From NCBI RefSeq assembly GCF_001557115.1, contig NZ_LSKQ01000107.1, positions 1 through 42,004 of the forward strand: 42,004 bases of DNA, read 5' to 3'. The DNA comes from Erythrobacter sp. CCH5-A1 (lineage in GTDB: Bacteria; Pseudomonadota; Alphaproteobacteria; Sphingomonadales; Sphingomonadaceae). Below are positions 24,559 through 33,457 of the stretch, in pieces (the first letter of the stretch is position 1; each line of letters begins with the position of its first letter). Position numbers and translations under genes: made by a program. The notes beneath the pieces were generated by a model that had not been told where the DNA came from, did no database searches, and saw nothing but the letters and a program-made list of their open reading frames with translations.

Positions 24559-25202
24559 CCGTCGCCGCCACCCCCTTCGCGCGTCACCTCGCCGCTTGCC
24601 CGCTGATCGCAATCCTGCGCGGATTGCCTCCCGAAGACGCCGAAGCCGTGGGCGAGGCGCTGGTCGCCGCCGGGATCACGATCATCGAGGTGCCGCTCAA
24701 TTCGCCTGCCCCCTTCGACAGCATCGCGCGGCTGGCGCAGCGGCTGGGCGCGGCGGCGCTGATCGGCGCGGGGACGGTGCTCGGCGTCGCCGACGTCGCC
24801 CGCGTGGCCGAGGCGGGCGGCGGGCTGATCGTTGCGCCCAACACCGACGCCCGCGTGATCCGGGCCGCCAAGGCCGCCGGGATGGCCGCCGCGCCCGGGT
24901 GCCTCACGCCGAGCGAATGCTTCGCCGCGCTCGAGGCCGGGGCCGACGCGCTCAAGCTCTTCCCGGCCGAGGCCGCGTCCCCCGCCGTGGTCAAGGCGCT
25001 GCGCGCGGTGCTGCCGCGTGCCGTGCCGCTGATCCCGGTCGGCGGGATCGTCCCCGCCAGCATGGCCGCCTACCGCGCCGCCGGGGCCGACGGCTTCGGG
25101 CTCGGCAGCGCGCTCTATGCCCCCGGCATGCGCGCCGCCGAGGTTGCGGAGCGCGCCCGGGCCTTCGTTACCGCTCTGGCGGAGGGGGAGGGGCACCCGT
25201 GA
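24555..25202 (+). CDS. dgoA: 2-dehydro-3-deoxy-6-phosphogalactonate aldolase
   Basis: A 215-residue class I aldolase of the KDPG/KDPGal family, cleaving 2-keto-3-deoxy-6-phosphogalactonate to pyruvate and glyceraldehyde-3-phosphate. PLIAILRG holds the active-site Glu/Arg region typical of the family, GAGTVL the substrate-binding loop, and KLFPAE the Schiff-base Lys134; PVGGI near the C terminus binds phosphate. Overlaps with dgoK (ATGA) and with the dehydrogenase (GTGA) show tight coupling. Confidence 0.95.
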   Translation: MTVAATPFARHLAACPLIAILRGLPPEDAEAVGEALVAAGITIIEVPLNSPAPFDSIARLAQRLGAAALIGAGTVLGVADVARVAEAGGGLIVAPNTDARVIRAAKAAGMAAAPGCLTPSECFAALEAGADALKLFPAEAASPAVVKALRAVLPRAVPLIPVGGIVPASMAAYRAAGADGFGLGSALYAPGMRAAEVAERARAFVTALAEGEGHP

Positions 25203-26119
25203 CGATCCGCATCGCCATCGTCGGCTACGGCAAGATCGCCCGCACCGAACACGCCCCCGCCATCGCCGGCCATCCCGACTTCACGCTTGTCGCGGTGGTC
25301 AGCCCGCACGGCGCGGCGGATGCGGGCGTGCCGGTGTTCGAAAGCCTCACCGCGCTCATCGCGGCGATGCCGGGCGGGATGGATGCCGTCGCGCTCTGCA
25401 CCCCGCCGCGCGTCCGCCGCGCCATCGCCGCGCAGGCGATCGCGGCGGGGCTGGCGGTGCTGCTCGAGAAGCCGCCGGCCGCCACCCTTGGCGAGCTTCA
25501 GGGGCTGATCGCGCAGGCCCGCGCCGCCGAAACCTGCCTGTTCGCCGCCTGGCATTCGCAATATGCCCCCGCCGTCGCCCCCGCCGCCGCGCTGCTTGCG
25601 GGCGAGCAGCTAGCCAGTCTCGCCATCGACTGGCGCGAGGACGTGACCAAGTGGCACCCGGGGCAGGACTGGATCTGGGAGGAGGGCGGCTTCGGCGTGT
25701 TCGACACGGGGGTCAACGCGCTCTCGATCGTCAGCGCGGTCCTGCCCGAGCGGCTAGTGGTCGAGGAGGCGGAGCTCGTCATCCCCGCCGGCCGGCAGGC
25801 CCCGATCGCCGCCAGTTTGCGCTTTGCCGGCCGCCGCCGCAGCGCCCGCTTCGACTGGCGCGAGACAGGCGAGGAAGCATGGAGCATCCGCCTTGCCACC
25901 CGCTCGGGCCGGGAACTCGCGCTCACCGGTGGCGGCGCGCGGCTGGAGGTGGACGGGGCGGAGCAGCCGCTCGGCCCATTTGCCGAATACCCCGCCATCT
26001 ACGCCCGCTTCGCCGAATTGGTCCGCGCCCGCGCGGTCGAAGTCGACAGCGAGCCGATGCGGATTCTCGCCGATGCCGCCCTGATCGCGCGGCGCACCGT
26101 CGTAGGGGACAGTGCATGA
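25199..26119 (+). CDS. D-galactose 1-dehydrogenase (Gfo/Idh/MocA family)
   Basis: A 306-residue NAD(P)-dependent oxidoreductase. The Rossmann motif is in IAIVGYGKIA and the family Lys in LLEKPPAA; WHPGQDWIWEEGGFGVFDTG holds the likely catalytic His/Asp region. Relatives oxidise D-galactose, L-arabinose or both to the lactone. In this operon it is the entry step of the De Ley-Doudoroff route. No lactonase gene is visible in the window, so lactone hydrolysis is spontaneous or encoded elsewhere. Start is GTG at 25199, overlapping the dgoA stop; the open frame runs further upstream but without family similarity. Confidence 0.88.
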   Translation: MTIRIAIVGYGKIARTEHAPAIAGHPDFTLVAVVSPHGAADAGVPVFESLTALIAAMPGGMDAVALCTPPRVRRAIAAQAIAAGLAVLLEKPPAATLGELQGLIAQARAAETCLFAAWHSQYAPAVAPAAALLAGEQLASLAIDWREDVTKWHPGQDWIWEEGGFGVFDTGVNALSIVSAVLPERLVVEEAELVIPAGRQAPIAASLRFAGRRRSARFDWRETGEEAWSIRLATRSGRELALTGGGARLEVDGAEQPLGPFAEYPAIYARFAELVRARAVEVDSEPMRILADAALIARRTVVGDSA

Positions 26120-26189
26120 GCCGGTGGATTGCGCCCCTGCCCCATTCCGTCGTATCCGGAAGCAAAGACGAGAAAGGGGCATCTCGCGA

Positions 26190-26903
26190 ATGAATACAAT
26201 GGAATCGGTCGGATCGGGCCGCAACCTCACTTATGCGCTGCTCGAGGCGGTCGGCAAGGCGATCGTGGTCGGGCAATACGACACCGCCGCCTTCCCGACC
26301 GAGGCGGACCTTGCCAAGCAATATGCGGTGAGCCGCTCGGTCACGCGCGAGGCGGTGAAGATGCTCACCGCCAAGGGCCTGCTGGTGGCGCGCCCGCGCA
26401 AGGGCACCAGCGTGCAGCCGTCGCGCGCCTGGAACCTGTTCGATCCCGACGTGCTGCGCTGGATGCTCGAACGCAAATTCTCGCTCGATCTGCTGCGCCA
26501 GTTCAACGAACTGCGGATTGCGATCGAGCCGATGGCGGCGGGGCTGGCTGCCGATGCGGCCGATGCCGGGGGCATCGCCGCGATCGAGGCGGGCTTTCAG
26601 CGCATGGTCGCTGCCGAAGCGGGGGACGATGATCCGCTGGAGGCCGACATCGCCTTCCATATCGCGGTGCTCGAAGCCTCGGCCAATCCCTTCTACGCGC
26701 AGTTCCGCGACGTGGTGTCGACCGCGCTCAGGACCTCGATCCGCTTCACCAACCGCTTCAAGGGCCGCACCGCCAGCCTGCCGCAGCACCGCGCGGTGCT
26801 GACCGCGATCGAGGCGCGCGATGCGGCAGCGGCAAAGGCGGCGATGCACGCGCTGATCGAGGACGTGATGGCGCTGATCGCGGACGCCGAGGCCAAGGCC
26901 TGA
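26190..26903 (+). CDS. GntR-family (FadR subfamily) transcriptional regulator
   Basis: A 237-residue repressor. Residues ~12-75 form a winged helix-turn-helix (FPTEADLAKQYAVSRSVTREAVK, then ARPRKGTSV). Residues ~95-225 form an all-helical FCD effector domain with the metal-binding pattern ADIAFHIAVLEAS and PQHRAVLTAIEARD. ATG at 26190 is preferred with AAAGGGG upstream. The gene stands 70 bp after the galactose dehydrogenase gene and probably belongs to the same operon. By position it is the local analogue of DgoR; the effector is likely galactonate or KDGal, and the AT-rich sites at five local promoters are its likely targets. Confidence 0.9.
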   Translation: MNTMESVGSGRNLTYALLEAVGKAIVVGQYDTAAFPTEADLAKQYAVSRSVTREAVKMLTAKGLLVARPRKGTSVQPSRAWNLFDPDVLRWMLERKFSLDLLRQFNELRIAIEPMAAGLAADAADAGGIAAIEAGFQRMVAAEAGDDDPLEADIAFHIAVLEASANPFYAQFRDVVSTALRTSIRFTNRFKGRTASLPQHRAVLTAIEARDAAAAKAAMHALIEDVMALIADAEAKA

Positions 26904-26909
26904 CGCGCC

Positions 26910-28217
26910 TCACATCATCTGCGCATAGAGCCGGTTGACCCGCCGCTCGGCATCCCTGAGCGCCGCATCGACCGGCTTGGCGCCGGTGATCGCCGCCTCC
27001 AGTTCCTCGCCGATCAGGCCCTGCACCGCGCTCTGGCGGCGGGCATAGCCGGGCAATTGCCGCCCCGTGCTGGCGAGCGCGGCGATGTCGGCGCGGTGGG
27101 GGAGGGCGCGGAAAGCCGGGCTCTCGACCACCTGCGCGAAGGCCGGCAGCTGGCCGGTGCGCGACCAGTCGTAATTGTAGCGCGCGAGGAAGGCGAGGAA
27201 CCGCGCCATCGCCGCGCGCTCGGCCGGCGGGCGGCGAGCGGCCGGAACGACCCAGGCGTGCCCGTCGACGAAGGCGGCCTCCTTGCCCCACAGGCGCGGG
27301 AAGGGGGCGACCGCATAGTTGCCGTGGAGCGGCGATTGCGGCCGCGCTGCCTCGGCATCATAGGGCCCCAGCATCCACGTCCCCACCGGGAAGATCCCGC
27401 CCCGCCCTTGGACGAAGGCGGCCGTGGCGGCGGGGAAATCCTGATCGAGCGTGGTCAGCCCTTCCGCATTCATTTGCCGGAAGGTGCTGACGATCGCGCG
27501 CGCCTCCGGGGTGTCGAGGCGGATGTGGCGGTCATCGGGGAAGATCACCGCGTCCTGCGCAAGCAGGTAGGTGTAGAGCAGCGCCACGTGGAAATCGGGC
27601 GCGCTGACCTGCGCCTGGATGAGATAGGGCTTGCCGGTGCGCTGCTTGAACTGGCGGGCGTGGGCGAGCAGCTCCTCCGGCGAACGGGGGAGCACAGGGT
27701 TCCCGCCGCGCATCAGCCCGGCCTCTTCCATCAGCGCGGTGTTGATGTGCCACAGCCGACCGATCGTGTCCCATGGCATGGCGTAGAGCTTGCCCTGCTT
27801 TTCCACCCCCGCGCGCGCGGCGGGGGTGAAGGCGGCGGGGTCGATCCCCGCCTCGTCGAGCAGCGGCTCGACCGGCTCGATCAGCCCGGCCCCCGCATAG
27901 TCGGAGATCACCGACTGGTGCATTGTCACGAGGTCGGGCGGATCGCCCGCAGCAATCTGCGCGGCCAGCTGGGGGTAGCCCGGCCATGCAACGACATTGA
28001 CCTTCACCCGGATATCCGGGTTCTCGGCCTCGAAGCGGTTGATGAGCGTGGTGAGGATCCCGCATTCGGTATCGGCCGCGGCGACATCGGTGCTGGTGCC
28101 ATAGGCCGCGCCGCATTCGCCGAAGAAGCGCTGGACGACGATCTCCGGCCGGTCGTCGGCAGGCGCGCAGCCCGCCAGCAGCATCGCGAAGCCGAAGGCG
28201 AGCGCTCTGCCGATCAT
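26910..28217 (-). CDS. Sugar ABC transporter substrate-binding lipoprotein
   Basis: A 435-residue periplasmic binding protein of the CUT1 (family 1 extracellular sugar-binding) type. MIGRALAFGFAMLLAGC is a lipoprotein signal with the lipobox LAGC, so it is anchored by lipid. INRFEAENPDIRVKV, PWDTIGRLWHIN and FVQGRGGIFPVGTW fit the family. It is the last gene of the ATPase-permease-permease-binding protein operon, starting with an ATGA overlap; in most CUT1 operons the binding protein comes first. It would bind an oligosaccharide released in the periplasm. Confidence 0.92.
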   Translation of the reverse strand: MIGRALAFGFAMLLAGCAPADDRPEIVVQRFFGECGAAYGTSTDVAAADTECGILTTLINRFEAENPDIRVKVNVVAWPGYPQLAAQIAAGDPPDLVTMHQSVISDYAGAGLIEPVEPLLDEAGIDPAAFTPAARAGVEKQGKLYAMPWDTIGRLWHINTALMEEAGLMRGGNPVLPRSPEELLAHARQFKQRTGKPYLIQAQVSAPDFHVALLYTYLLAQDAVIFPDDRHIRLDTPEARAIVSTFRQMNAEGLTTLDQDFPAATAAFVQGRGGIFPVGTWMLGPYDAEAARPQSPLHGNYAVAPFPRLWGKEAAFVDGHAWVVPAARRPPAERAAMARFLAFLARYNYDWSRTGQLPAFAQVVESPAFRALPHRADIAALASTGRQLPGYARRQSAVQGLIGEELEAAITGAKPVDAALRDAERRVNRLYAQMM

Positions 28218-29038
28218 CGCACCGCCGTCCCCGCCATCGCGCGCACGATCTGCTTCTGGAAGGCGATGTAGACGACGAGGATTGGGATCGAAGCGAACAC
28301 GGCCTGTGCCATCAGGAAGCCCAATCCGCTGGTCTGCGCATAGTTCATCTGCGCCGAGGCGAGGCCGACGGTGAGGGTGAAATAGTCGCTCGTCGTCGCC
28401 GAGATCAGCGGCCACCAGTAGTCGTTCCACGCGGCCAGGAAGGTGAACACGCCCAATGTCGCCTGCGCGGGCCAGGTCAGCGGCAACAGCACCTTCCAGA
28501 ACAGCGTGAAGCGGCTCGCCCCCTCGAGTAGCGCGGCTTCGTCCAATTCCCGGGGGATGGCGCGGAAATACTGGGTCATGAAGAACACCCCGAAGCTTCC
28601 CGTCAGGCTCGGCAGGATCAGGCCGGGGTAGGAATTGTGAAGGCCCGCCCAGGCGAACAGCTGGTGGCGCGGCAGGATCACCGCCTGTTCGGGCACGGCA
28701 AGGCCAAGGAGCACGACCACGAACAGCGTGCGGCGGAAGGGAAATTCGAGCCGCGCGAAGCCGTAACCCGCGAGGCTCGACAGCACGAGCACACCTGCGG
28801 TGGCGCCGGTCGCGACGATCAGGCTGTTTGCCAGCCATTGCAGGGTGAGCGAGCCCTGCAGGATCGCGGCATAGTTCTCGAAGGTCCAGGGCGGGGCGAA
28901 GGCCGCGCCGCTATCGGCCATCAGCGCGGCGTTGCTCTTGAACGAGAGCAGCAGCGTCCACGCCATGGGCGCAAGCATCACCAGCGCGCCCAGCACCAGC
29001 AGCCCCGTCGCGAGCGGCGAGAGGCGGTGGGCGTTCAA
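28214..29038 (-). CDS. Sugar ABC transporter permease (MalG type)
   Basis: A 274-residue inner-membrane protein with six hydrophobic segments. The EAA loop for contact with the ATPase is clear as RELDEAALLEGASRFTLFWKVLLP (key residues EAA...G). No ATG is available near the expected N terminus; TTG at 29038 overlaps the upstream permease stop (TTGA) and gives the usual MalG length. It pairs with the permease at 29035. Confidence 0.9.
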   Translation of the reverse strand: MNAHRLSPLATGLLVLGALVMLAPMAWTLLLSFKSNAALMADSGAAFAPPWTFENYAAILQGSLTLQWLANSLIVATGATAGVLVLSSLAGYGFARLEFPFRRTLFVVVLLGLAVPEQAVILPRHQLFAWAGLHNSYPGLILPSLTGSFGVFFMTQYFRAIPRELDEAALLEGASRFTLFWKVLLPLTWPAQATLGVFTFLAAWNDYWWPLISATTSDYFTLTVGLASAQMNYAQTSGLGFLMAQAVFASIPILVVYIAFQKQIVRAMAGTAVR

Positions 29039-29913
29039 GTGCGCGGCTCTTCGTGGCGGGTGACCAGCCAATATTGGAGGAGCGTCAGGGCGATGATCAT
29101 CCCGAACAGCAGCTCGGCGATGGCGGTGGCGTAGCCCAGCTCCCAACGCCCGAAGGAGACCTCGAAAATATAGAGCACGATGGTGCGCGAGGCTCCGCCC
29201 GGGCCGCCGCCGGTGAGCAGCTGCGCCTGCCCGAACAGCTGCAACTGCGCCGCGGTCTGGAGCATCACGACCAGCAGCAGCGTGCGGCGGATCGCGGGGA
29301 GGGTGATGCGCCGCAGCACCGTCCAGCGCCCCGCGCCGTCCAAGGCGGCTGCCTCGTAGATGTCGCCCGGCACCTGCTGGAGCCCGGCGAGGATCAGCAT
29401 CACCGGAAAGCCCAGCGACCACCACAGGGTCGTCACCGCGATGGCCGGGATGACGAGGTCGGGGTCGGACAGGAACGGGATCGGCGCGCGGCCCGCCGCC
29501 TCCAGCCCCTCGGCGATCAGTCCGGCGTCGGGCGTCAGGATGAAGCGCCAGATCAGCGTCACGATGGTGACCGACAGCACCAGCGAGGAGAAGAACACCC
29601 CGCGCAGGACCGCCGCGAACCGTCCGGGCCGGTTCAGCGCCAGCGCCAGCAGCAGGGCGATCACCGTCAGCGGCGGCACGATCAGCAGCGCCAGCAGCAC
29701 GGTGTTGCCCACCGCCTGATGCAGCACCGGATCGCCCAGCGCCTCGCTGTAGTTCGCAAGCCCGATCCACTCGCGCCGCCCGAACAGGTCGGCGCGGTGG
29801 AGGCTGATGACGAGGCCCATCACCAGCGGCACGATCAGCACGGCGGCATAGACCAGCAGGAACGGCCCGACAAAGGCGTAGCCCGCCCACCTGTCCCGCA
29901 GGGCCGCCGTCAT
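29035..29913 (-). CDS. Sugar ABC transporter permease (MalF/UgpA type)
   Basis: A 292-residue inner-membrane protein with six hydrophobic segments and the EAA loop DIYEAAALDGAGRWTVLRRI (Glu-Ala-Ala...Gly). It belongs to the binding-protein-dependent transport permease family of CUT1 importers. ATG at 29913 overlaps the ATPase stop in ATGA. It forms the channel together with the MalG-type permease encoded next. Confidence 0.92.
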   Translation of the reverse strand: MTAALRDRWAGYAFVGPFLLVYAAVLIVPLVMGLVISLHRADLFGRREWIGLANYSEALGDPVLHQAVGNTVLLALLIVPPLTVIALLLALALNRPGRFAAVLRGVFFSSLVLSVTIVTLIWRFILTPDAGLIAEGLEAAGRAPIPFLSDPDLVIPAIAVTTLWWSLGFPVMLILAGLQQVPGDIYEAAALDGAGRWTVLRRITLPAIRRTLLLVVMLQTAAQLQLFGQAQLLTGGGPGGASRTIVLYIFEVSFGRWELGYATAIAELLFGMIIALTLLQYWLVTRHEEPRT

Positions 29914-31013
29914 CCGCGCGGCTCCGGATGGTGCGCCGCGCCGCCCGCGGTGAAGATGTGCGCGGCCGCCGCATCGATCACCAGCGCCGCCGCCTCGCCC
30001 GGACGCAGCGTGCCGAAGCCGGGCTCAAGCGCGACGATCTCCGCCCCGTCGACGAGGCGCGCATAGAGGAAGGTGCGGTCGCCCAGCCGCTCGACCAGCT
30101 CGACCTGCGCGGCCAGCCCCTCCTCGCCCGGCGCGGCGAGGCGCACATGCTCGGGGCGCAGGCCGACCTCGACCTCTGTCCCGGCGACCAGCCCGCCTGC
30201 GGGTACGGCGGTGGCGAGGACTGCTCCCCCGGCCAGCCGCACGCGCACCTGCCCGGCCTCCTCGCCCGCGACAACCCCCGGCAGCATCGCCATCGGCGGA
30301 GAGCCGACGAAGCGCGCGACGAAGGCGTTGGCGGGGCGGGCATAGACCTGGGCCGGGGTGCCGATCTGCTGGATGCAGCAATCGTCGAGGATCACGATCC
30401 GGTCGGCCAGCGTCATCGCCTCGGCCTGGTCGTGAGTCACCATGATCAGCGCCGCGTCGACCCGGTTGCGCAGCTGCGCCAGCTCCACCCGGGTGCGCCC
30501 GCGCAGCGCGGCATCGAGGTTGGAGAGCGGCTCGTCGAGCAGGAACAGCCGCGGCTGCTTGACGATGGCGCGCCCGATCGCGACCCGCTGGCGCTGCCCG
30601 CCCGACATTTGCCCCGGCTTCTTGTCGAGCTGCTCGGCGATCTCGAGGATGTCCGCCGCCTGCGCGATGCGCCGCGCGATCTCGTCCTTCGTCACGCCCG
30701 CGTTGACGAGGCCGAAGGCGATGTTCTCGCGCACCGTCATGTGCGGATAGAGCGCGTAGTGCTGGAACACCATCGCGATCCCGCGCGCACCCGGCGGGCG
30801 GGTGTCGATCCGCTCGCCATCGAGCCACACTTCGCCGCTGTCGGCGTTCTCCAGCCCGGCGATGATCCGCAGCAAGGTCGACTTGCCGCTGCCCGAGGGG
30901 CCAAGGAAGGCGATGAATTCGCGAGGCAGCACGCTGAGCGACACGTGCTCGAGCACCGGCACGTCGCCATAGGACTTCGAGACGTCGATCAGTTCGAGAC
31001 CGGCCAAGGGCAC
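29910..31013 (-). CDS. Sugar ABC transporter ATP-binding protein (UgpC/MalK type)
   Basis: A 367-residue ATPase. The Walker A motif GPSGSGKST is at ~39-47, the Q-loop at VFQHYALYPH, the signature at MSGGQRQRVA, Walker B at LFLLDEPLSNLDA and the H-loop at VTHDQAEA. Residues ~240-360 form the OB-fold regulatory domain of the MalK/UgpC group. The start is GTG at 31013, only 9 bp from an operator-like site, so the promoter and the site must overlap. It is the first gene of the four-gene importer operon. Confidence 0.94.
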   Translation of the reverse strand: MPLAGLELIDVSKSYGDVPVLEHVSLSVLPREFIAFLGPSGSGKSTLLRIIAGLENADSGEVWLDGERIDTRPPGARGIAMVFQHYALYPHMTVRENIAFGLVNAGVTKDEIARRIAQAADILEIAEQLDKKPGQMSGGQRQRVAIGRAIVKQPRLFLLDEPLSNLDAALRGRTRVELAQLRNRVDAALIMVTHDQAEAMTLADRIVILDDCCIQQIGTPAQVYARPANAFVARFVGSPPMAMLPGVVAGEEAGQVRVRLAGGAVLATAVPAGGLVAGTEVEVGLRPEHVRLAAPGEEGLAAQVELVERLGDRTFLYARLVDGAEIVALEPGFGTLRPGEAAALVIDAAAAHIFTAGGAAHHPEPRG

Positions 31014-31021
31014 CCCCGCCT

Positions 31022-31036
31022 AATTATCATATTTAT
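31022..31036 (-). promoter_or_regulatory. Predicted GntR operator 4
   Basis: ATAAATATGATAATT on the minus strand, directly upstream of the GTG of the ABC importer ATPase gene. Confidence 0.6.
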
Positions 31037-31083
31037 GCGACAATGATGCATCTCTTCCCGCAGGTCAACGCACCCGTCGCATT

Positions 31084-31920
31084 TCAATAGGTCGCAGACA
31101 GCAGCCCTTCGATAACATGGTGCTGGATTACGGGCTCGAGGCGCTCGACCACGCGGGCGGGCAGGTGGTCGCGCACCACCGGCGGCAGGCAGTCGAGGTA
31201 GGCTGCGGTGGCCTGAAGATCGTGATGCGCGCCGTTGGTGGCGTCGGGCGCATCGACTCCGATCACCAGCACGGGGCGCGGTTCGTCCGAGACATTGGCG
31301 GTGCCGCGATGGACCGTCAGCGCCGAGCGCGCCGAGATATCGCCGCGCCGGGGAAGCTTCTTCACGGCGCGCGCCGCATAGCGCGGCCACAGGTCGGCTG
31401 GGGGGAACATGCCCTTGGAACAGCCCTCGAAGGTGTCCCACTGGGTCCCCGGCGCGATCTCGAACGGGCCGTGTTCGGGCCGTGTGTCGACCGTCGTCAG
31501 ATTGAAGGCGAGCGAATTGAGCCGGCGGCCGGCGGTGGTCGCCTCGGGCACGGCGAAATCGCGGTGCCAGGGCTGGTCGGCCGCGCCGGGGAAGGGAATG
31601 TCGAACCCTACCTCGATGATCCGGTAATCTTTTCCGAGCACGGCCTCGCACACCGCGACGAACCACGGATGGGCCGCGATGGTCGCGAAATCCGACAGGC
31701 GCTCGGGCTGGATCTCCACATACCAGCGCGCCGGCCCGCGCGGCAGGGCGCCTCCGGGCACGTCCTTCACCTCGGCGAAAATCGCCATGATCTCGGCGTG
31801 GAGCCGGTCGGCAAGCGACGGGTCGAAGGCCCCCGACAGCCCGATGATGCCCTCCCCATAGAGCCCGCCCATGACCGCCCCGGTATCGTAGCGGTCCGGA
31901 GCATCGAAAGTGCTTGCCAT
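31084..31920 (-). CDS. PhyH-type Fe(II)/2-oxoglutarate dioxygenase
   Basis: A 278-residue phytanoyl-CoA dioxygenase-family protein. The iron ligands are visible: WHRDFAVP gives the HxD pair, and [20 protein letters not shown] gives the distal His and the 2-oxoglutarate-binding Arg. No signal peptide is present. ATG at 31920 has AGAGGTGG upstream. It is divergent from the GH43 gene at 32000, with an operator between, so it belongs to the sugar regulon. A substrate cannot be assigned; hydroxylation or removal of a sugar decoration is a guess from context. Confidence 0.88.
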   Translation of the reverse strand: MASTFDAPDRYDTGAVMGGLYGEGIIGLSGAFDPSLADRLHAEIMAIFAEVKDVPGGALPRGPARWYVEIQPERLSDFATIAAHPWFVAVCEAVLGKDYRIIEVGFDIPFPGAADQPWHRDFAVPEATTAGRRLNSLAFNLTTVDTRPEHGPFEIAPGTQWDTFEGCSKGMFPPADLWPRYAARAVKKLPRRGDISARSALTVHRGTANVSDEPRPVLVIGVDAPDATNGAHHDLQATAAYLDCLPPVVRDHLPARVVERLEPVIQHHVIEGLLSATY

Positions 31921-31932
31921 TGCCACCTCTGA

Positions 31933-31947
31933 AATTATCATACAAAT
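31933..31947 (-). promoter_or_regulatory. Predicted GntR operator 5
   Basis: ATTTGTATGATAATT on the minus strand, between the PhyH-type gene and the divergent GH43 gene; it may control both. Confidence 0.6.
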
Positions 31948-31999
31948 CAGATTTAACAGCCGGGACCCGGCTTGGCGAGAGCCTCCAGAGAGAATGCCC

Positions 32000-33415
32000 A
32001 TGCACGATATCGCCGCCCCTGCTGACGTCGTTCCGCCGTTCGAGGTCGAACCCGTCGCCGAGGGCATCGCCACGCGCTTCACCGTGAGGCTGGGCGACAA
32101 GACCCACAGCTACCGCATCCCGACCGGCCAGCATAACCACTACGCGGTGTTCTTCAGCGAGCTCGCCCGCGATTTCGGCACCCGCGCGCCGGCCGGGCAC
32201 AAGCCGGTCCCGATCGATGGGCCGGAGCCCGACTGGCGCCCGCTGATCCTCGACAACCTCAGCCCCCGCACCTTTGCCGGATATGGCGACCCGGCGGTGC
32301 TCAAGACCGAGGACGGCTACTGGCTGGTCGCCACCTCCAACGATGCGCCCGACGCCTTTCCGATCCTGCACTCGCACGATCTCGAAAGCTGGAGCCACCA
32401 GGGCTTCGTCTTCCCCGAAGGCGAGGCGCCCGAATGGACCGCGCACGGCCGCTCTGTCGGCGATTACTGGGCGCCCGAGATGGCCAAGGTCGGGGACGAA
32501 TACTGGCTGGTCTACACCGCCCGGCAGCGCTCCAATGCGCTGGCGATAGGCCTCGCCAAGGCGCCGCACCCGACGGGGCCGTGGACCGATCTCGGGGCTC
32601 CGCTGGTGGCGGGGTTCTCGATCAACACCACCAATTTCCCCGACGATCCCACCCAGCCGATGCTGAGCGGCGGGGTGATCGACAGCCACATCTTCATCGA
32701 CGCCAATGGCGATCGCTACCTGTTCTGGAAGCGCGACACCAACGGCGTCTGGCCACGCCCGCTCGCCGGGCTGCTGCGCCGCCGCCCCGATCTCGTCGAC
32801 CGCTTGTTCAGCGAGGAGGCCGACCGCCTCACCGCGCGCTTTGCCGCCGCCGTCCAGCCCTGGGCCAACACTCGGCGTCCGATGGAGCGCTTCTTCCTGA
32901 TGCAGCCGATGATCGAGGCGGTGCTCGACAACTGGGAGCAGGTAAAGGGGGTGCTGTCCGAGGTGGAGGAAGCCGCCTTCATCGTCGATGCCATGAGCAC
33001 CCCGATCCACGCCCAGCGCCTCGACGAGGCGGGCAACCTCGTCGGCACCGACACGATCGTGCTGAGCAACGATCAGGAGTGGGAAGGCCACCTGATCGAA
33101 GGCCCGTGGGTAACGCTGCAGGAAGGGCGCTACTGGCTGTTCTATGCCGGCAACGATTTCGGCACGCCCGCCTACGGCATCGGCGTTGCGGTCGCCGACC
33201 ATCCGCTCGGGCCCTATGTCAAGCAGGAAGGGCCGCTCCTGAAATCGGTCAAGACCTGGTGGGCGCCGGGCCACGCCTCCGTGGCGCCGGGGCTCGACGG
33301 CAAGCCCCAGCTGTTCTTCCACGCCTTCTTCCCCGGCACCGGCGGCTACAACTGCTTTCGCGCGCTGCTTACGACCAAGCTCGAATTTTCGCGCGACAAG
33401 GTGGTCTTCACCTAA
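32000..33415 (+). CDS. Cytoplasmic GH43-family glycosidase with an internal insertion
   Basis: A 471-residue enzyme with the GH43 acidic triad: Asp97 in YGDPAVL, Asp228 in GVIDSHIF and Glu367 in HLIEGPWV, plus WAPEMAKV between. The distance of 139 residues between the last two is about twice that in the exported GH43 of this locus (60). The difference is a helical, Arg/Glu-rich insertion at ~245-325. No signal peptide is present, so it acts on imported oligosaccharides. ATG at 32000 has a GAGAGA site six bases upstream; ATG at 31994 is the alternative. The likely activity is beta-xylosidase or alpha-arabinofuranosidase; exact specificity is unknown. Confidence 0.85.
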   Translation: MHDIAAPADVVPPFEVEPVAEGIATRFTVRLGDKTHSYRIPTGQHNHYAVFFSELARDFGTRAPAGHKPVPIDGPEPDWRPLILDNLSPRTFAGYGDPAVLKTEDGYWLVATSNDAPDAFPILHSHDLESWSHQGFVFPEGEAPEWTAHGRSVGDYWAPEMAKVGDEYWLVYTARQRSNALAIGLAKAPHPTGPWTDLGAPLVAGFSINTTNFPDDPTQPMLSGGVIDSHIFIDANGDRYLFWKRDTNGVWPRPLAGLLRRRPDLVDRLFSEEADRLTARFAAAVQPWANTRRPMERFFLMQPMIEAVLDNWEQVKGVLSEVEEAAFIVDAMSTPIHAQRLDEAGNLVGTDTIVLSNDQEWEGHLIEGPWVTLQEGRYWLFYAGNDFGTPAYGIGVAVADHPLGPYVKQEGPLLKSVKTWWAPGHASVAPGLDGKPQLFFHAFFPGTGGYNCFRALLTTKLEFSRDKVVFT

Positions 33416-33457
33416 CGCGCCGGAACGCGGCCTGCCGCTTCGGACCGCCTCCGAGCG

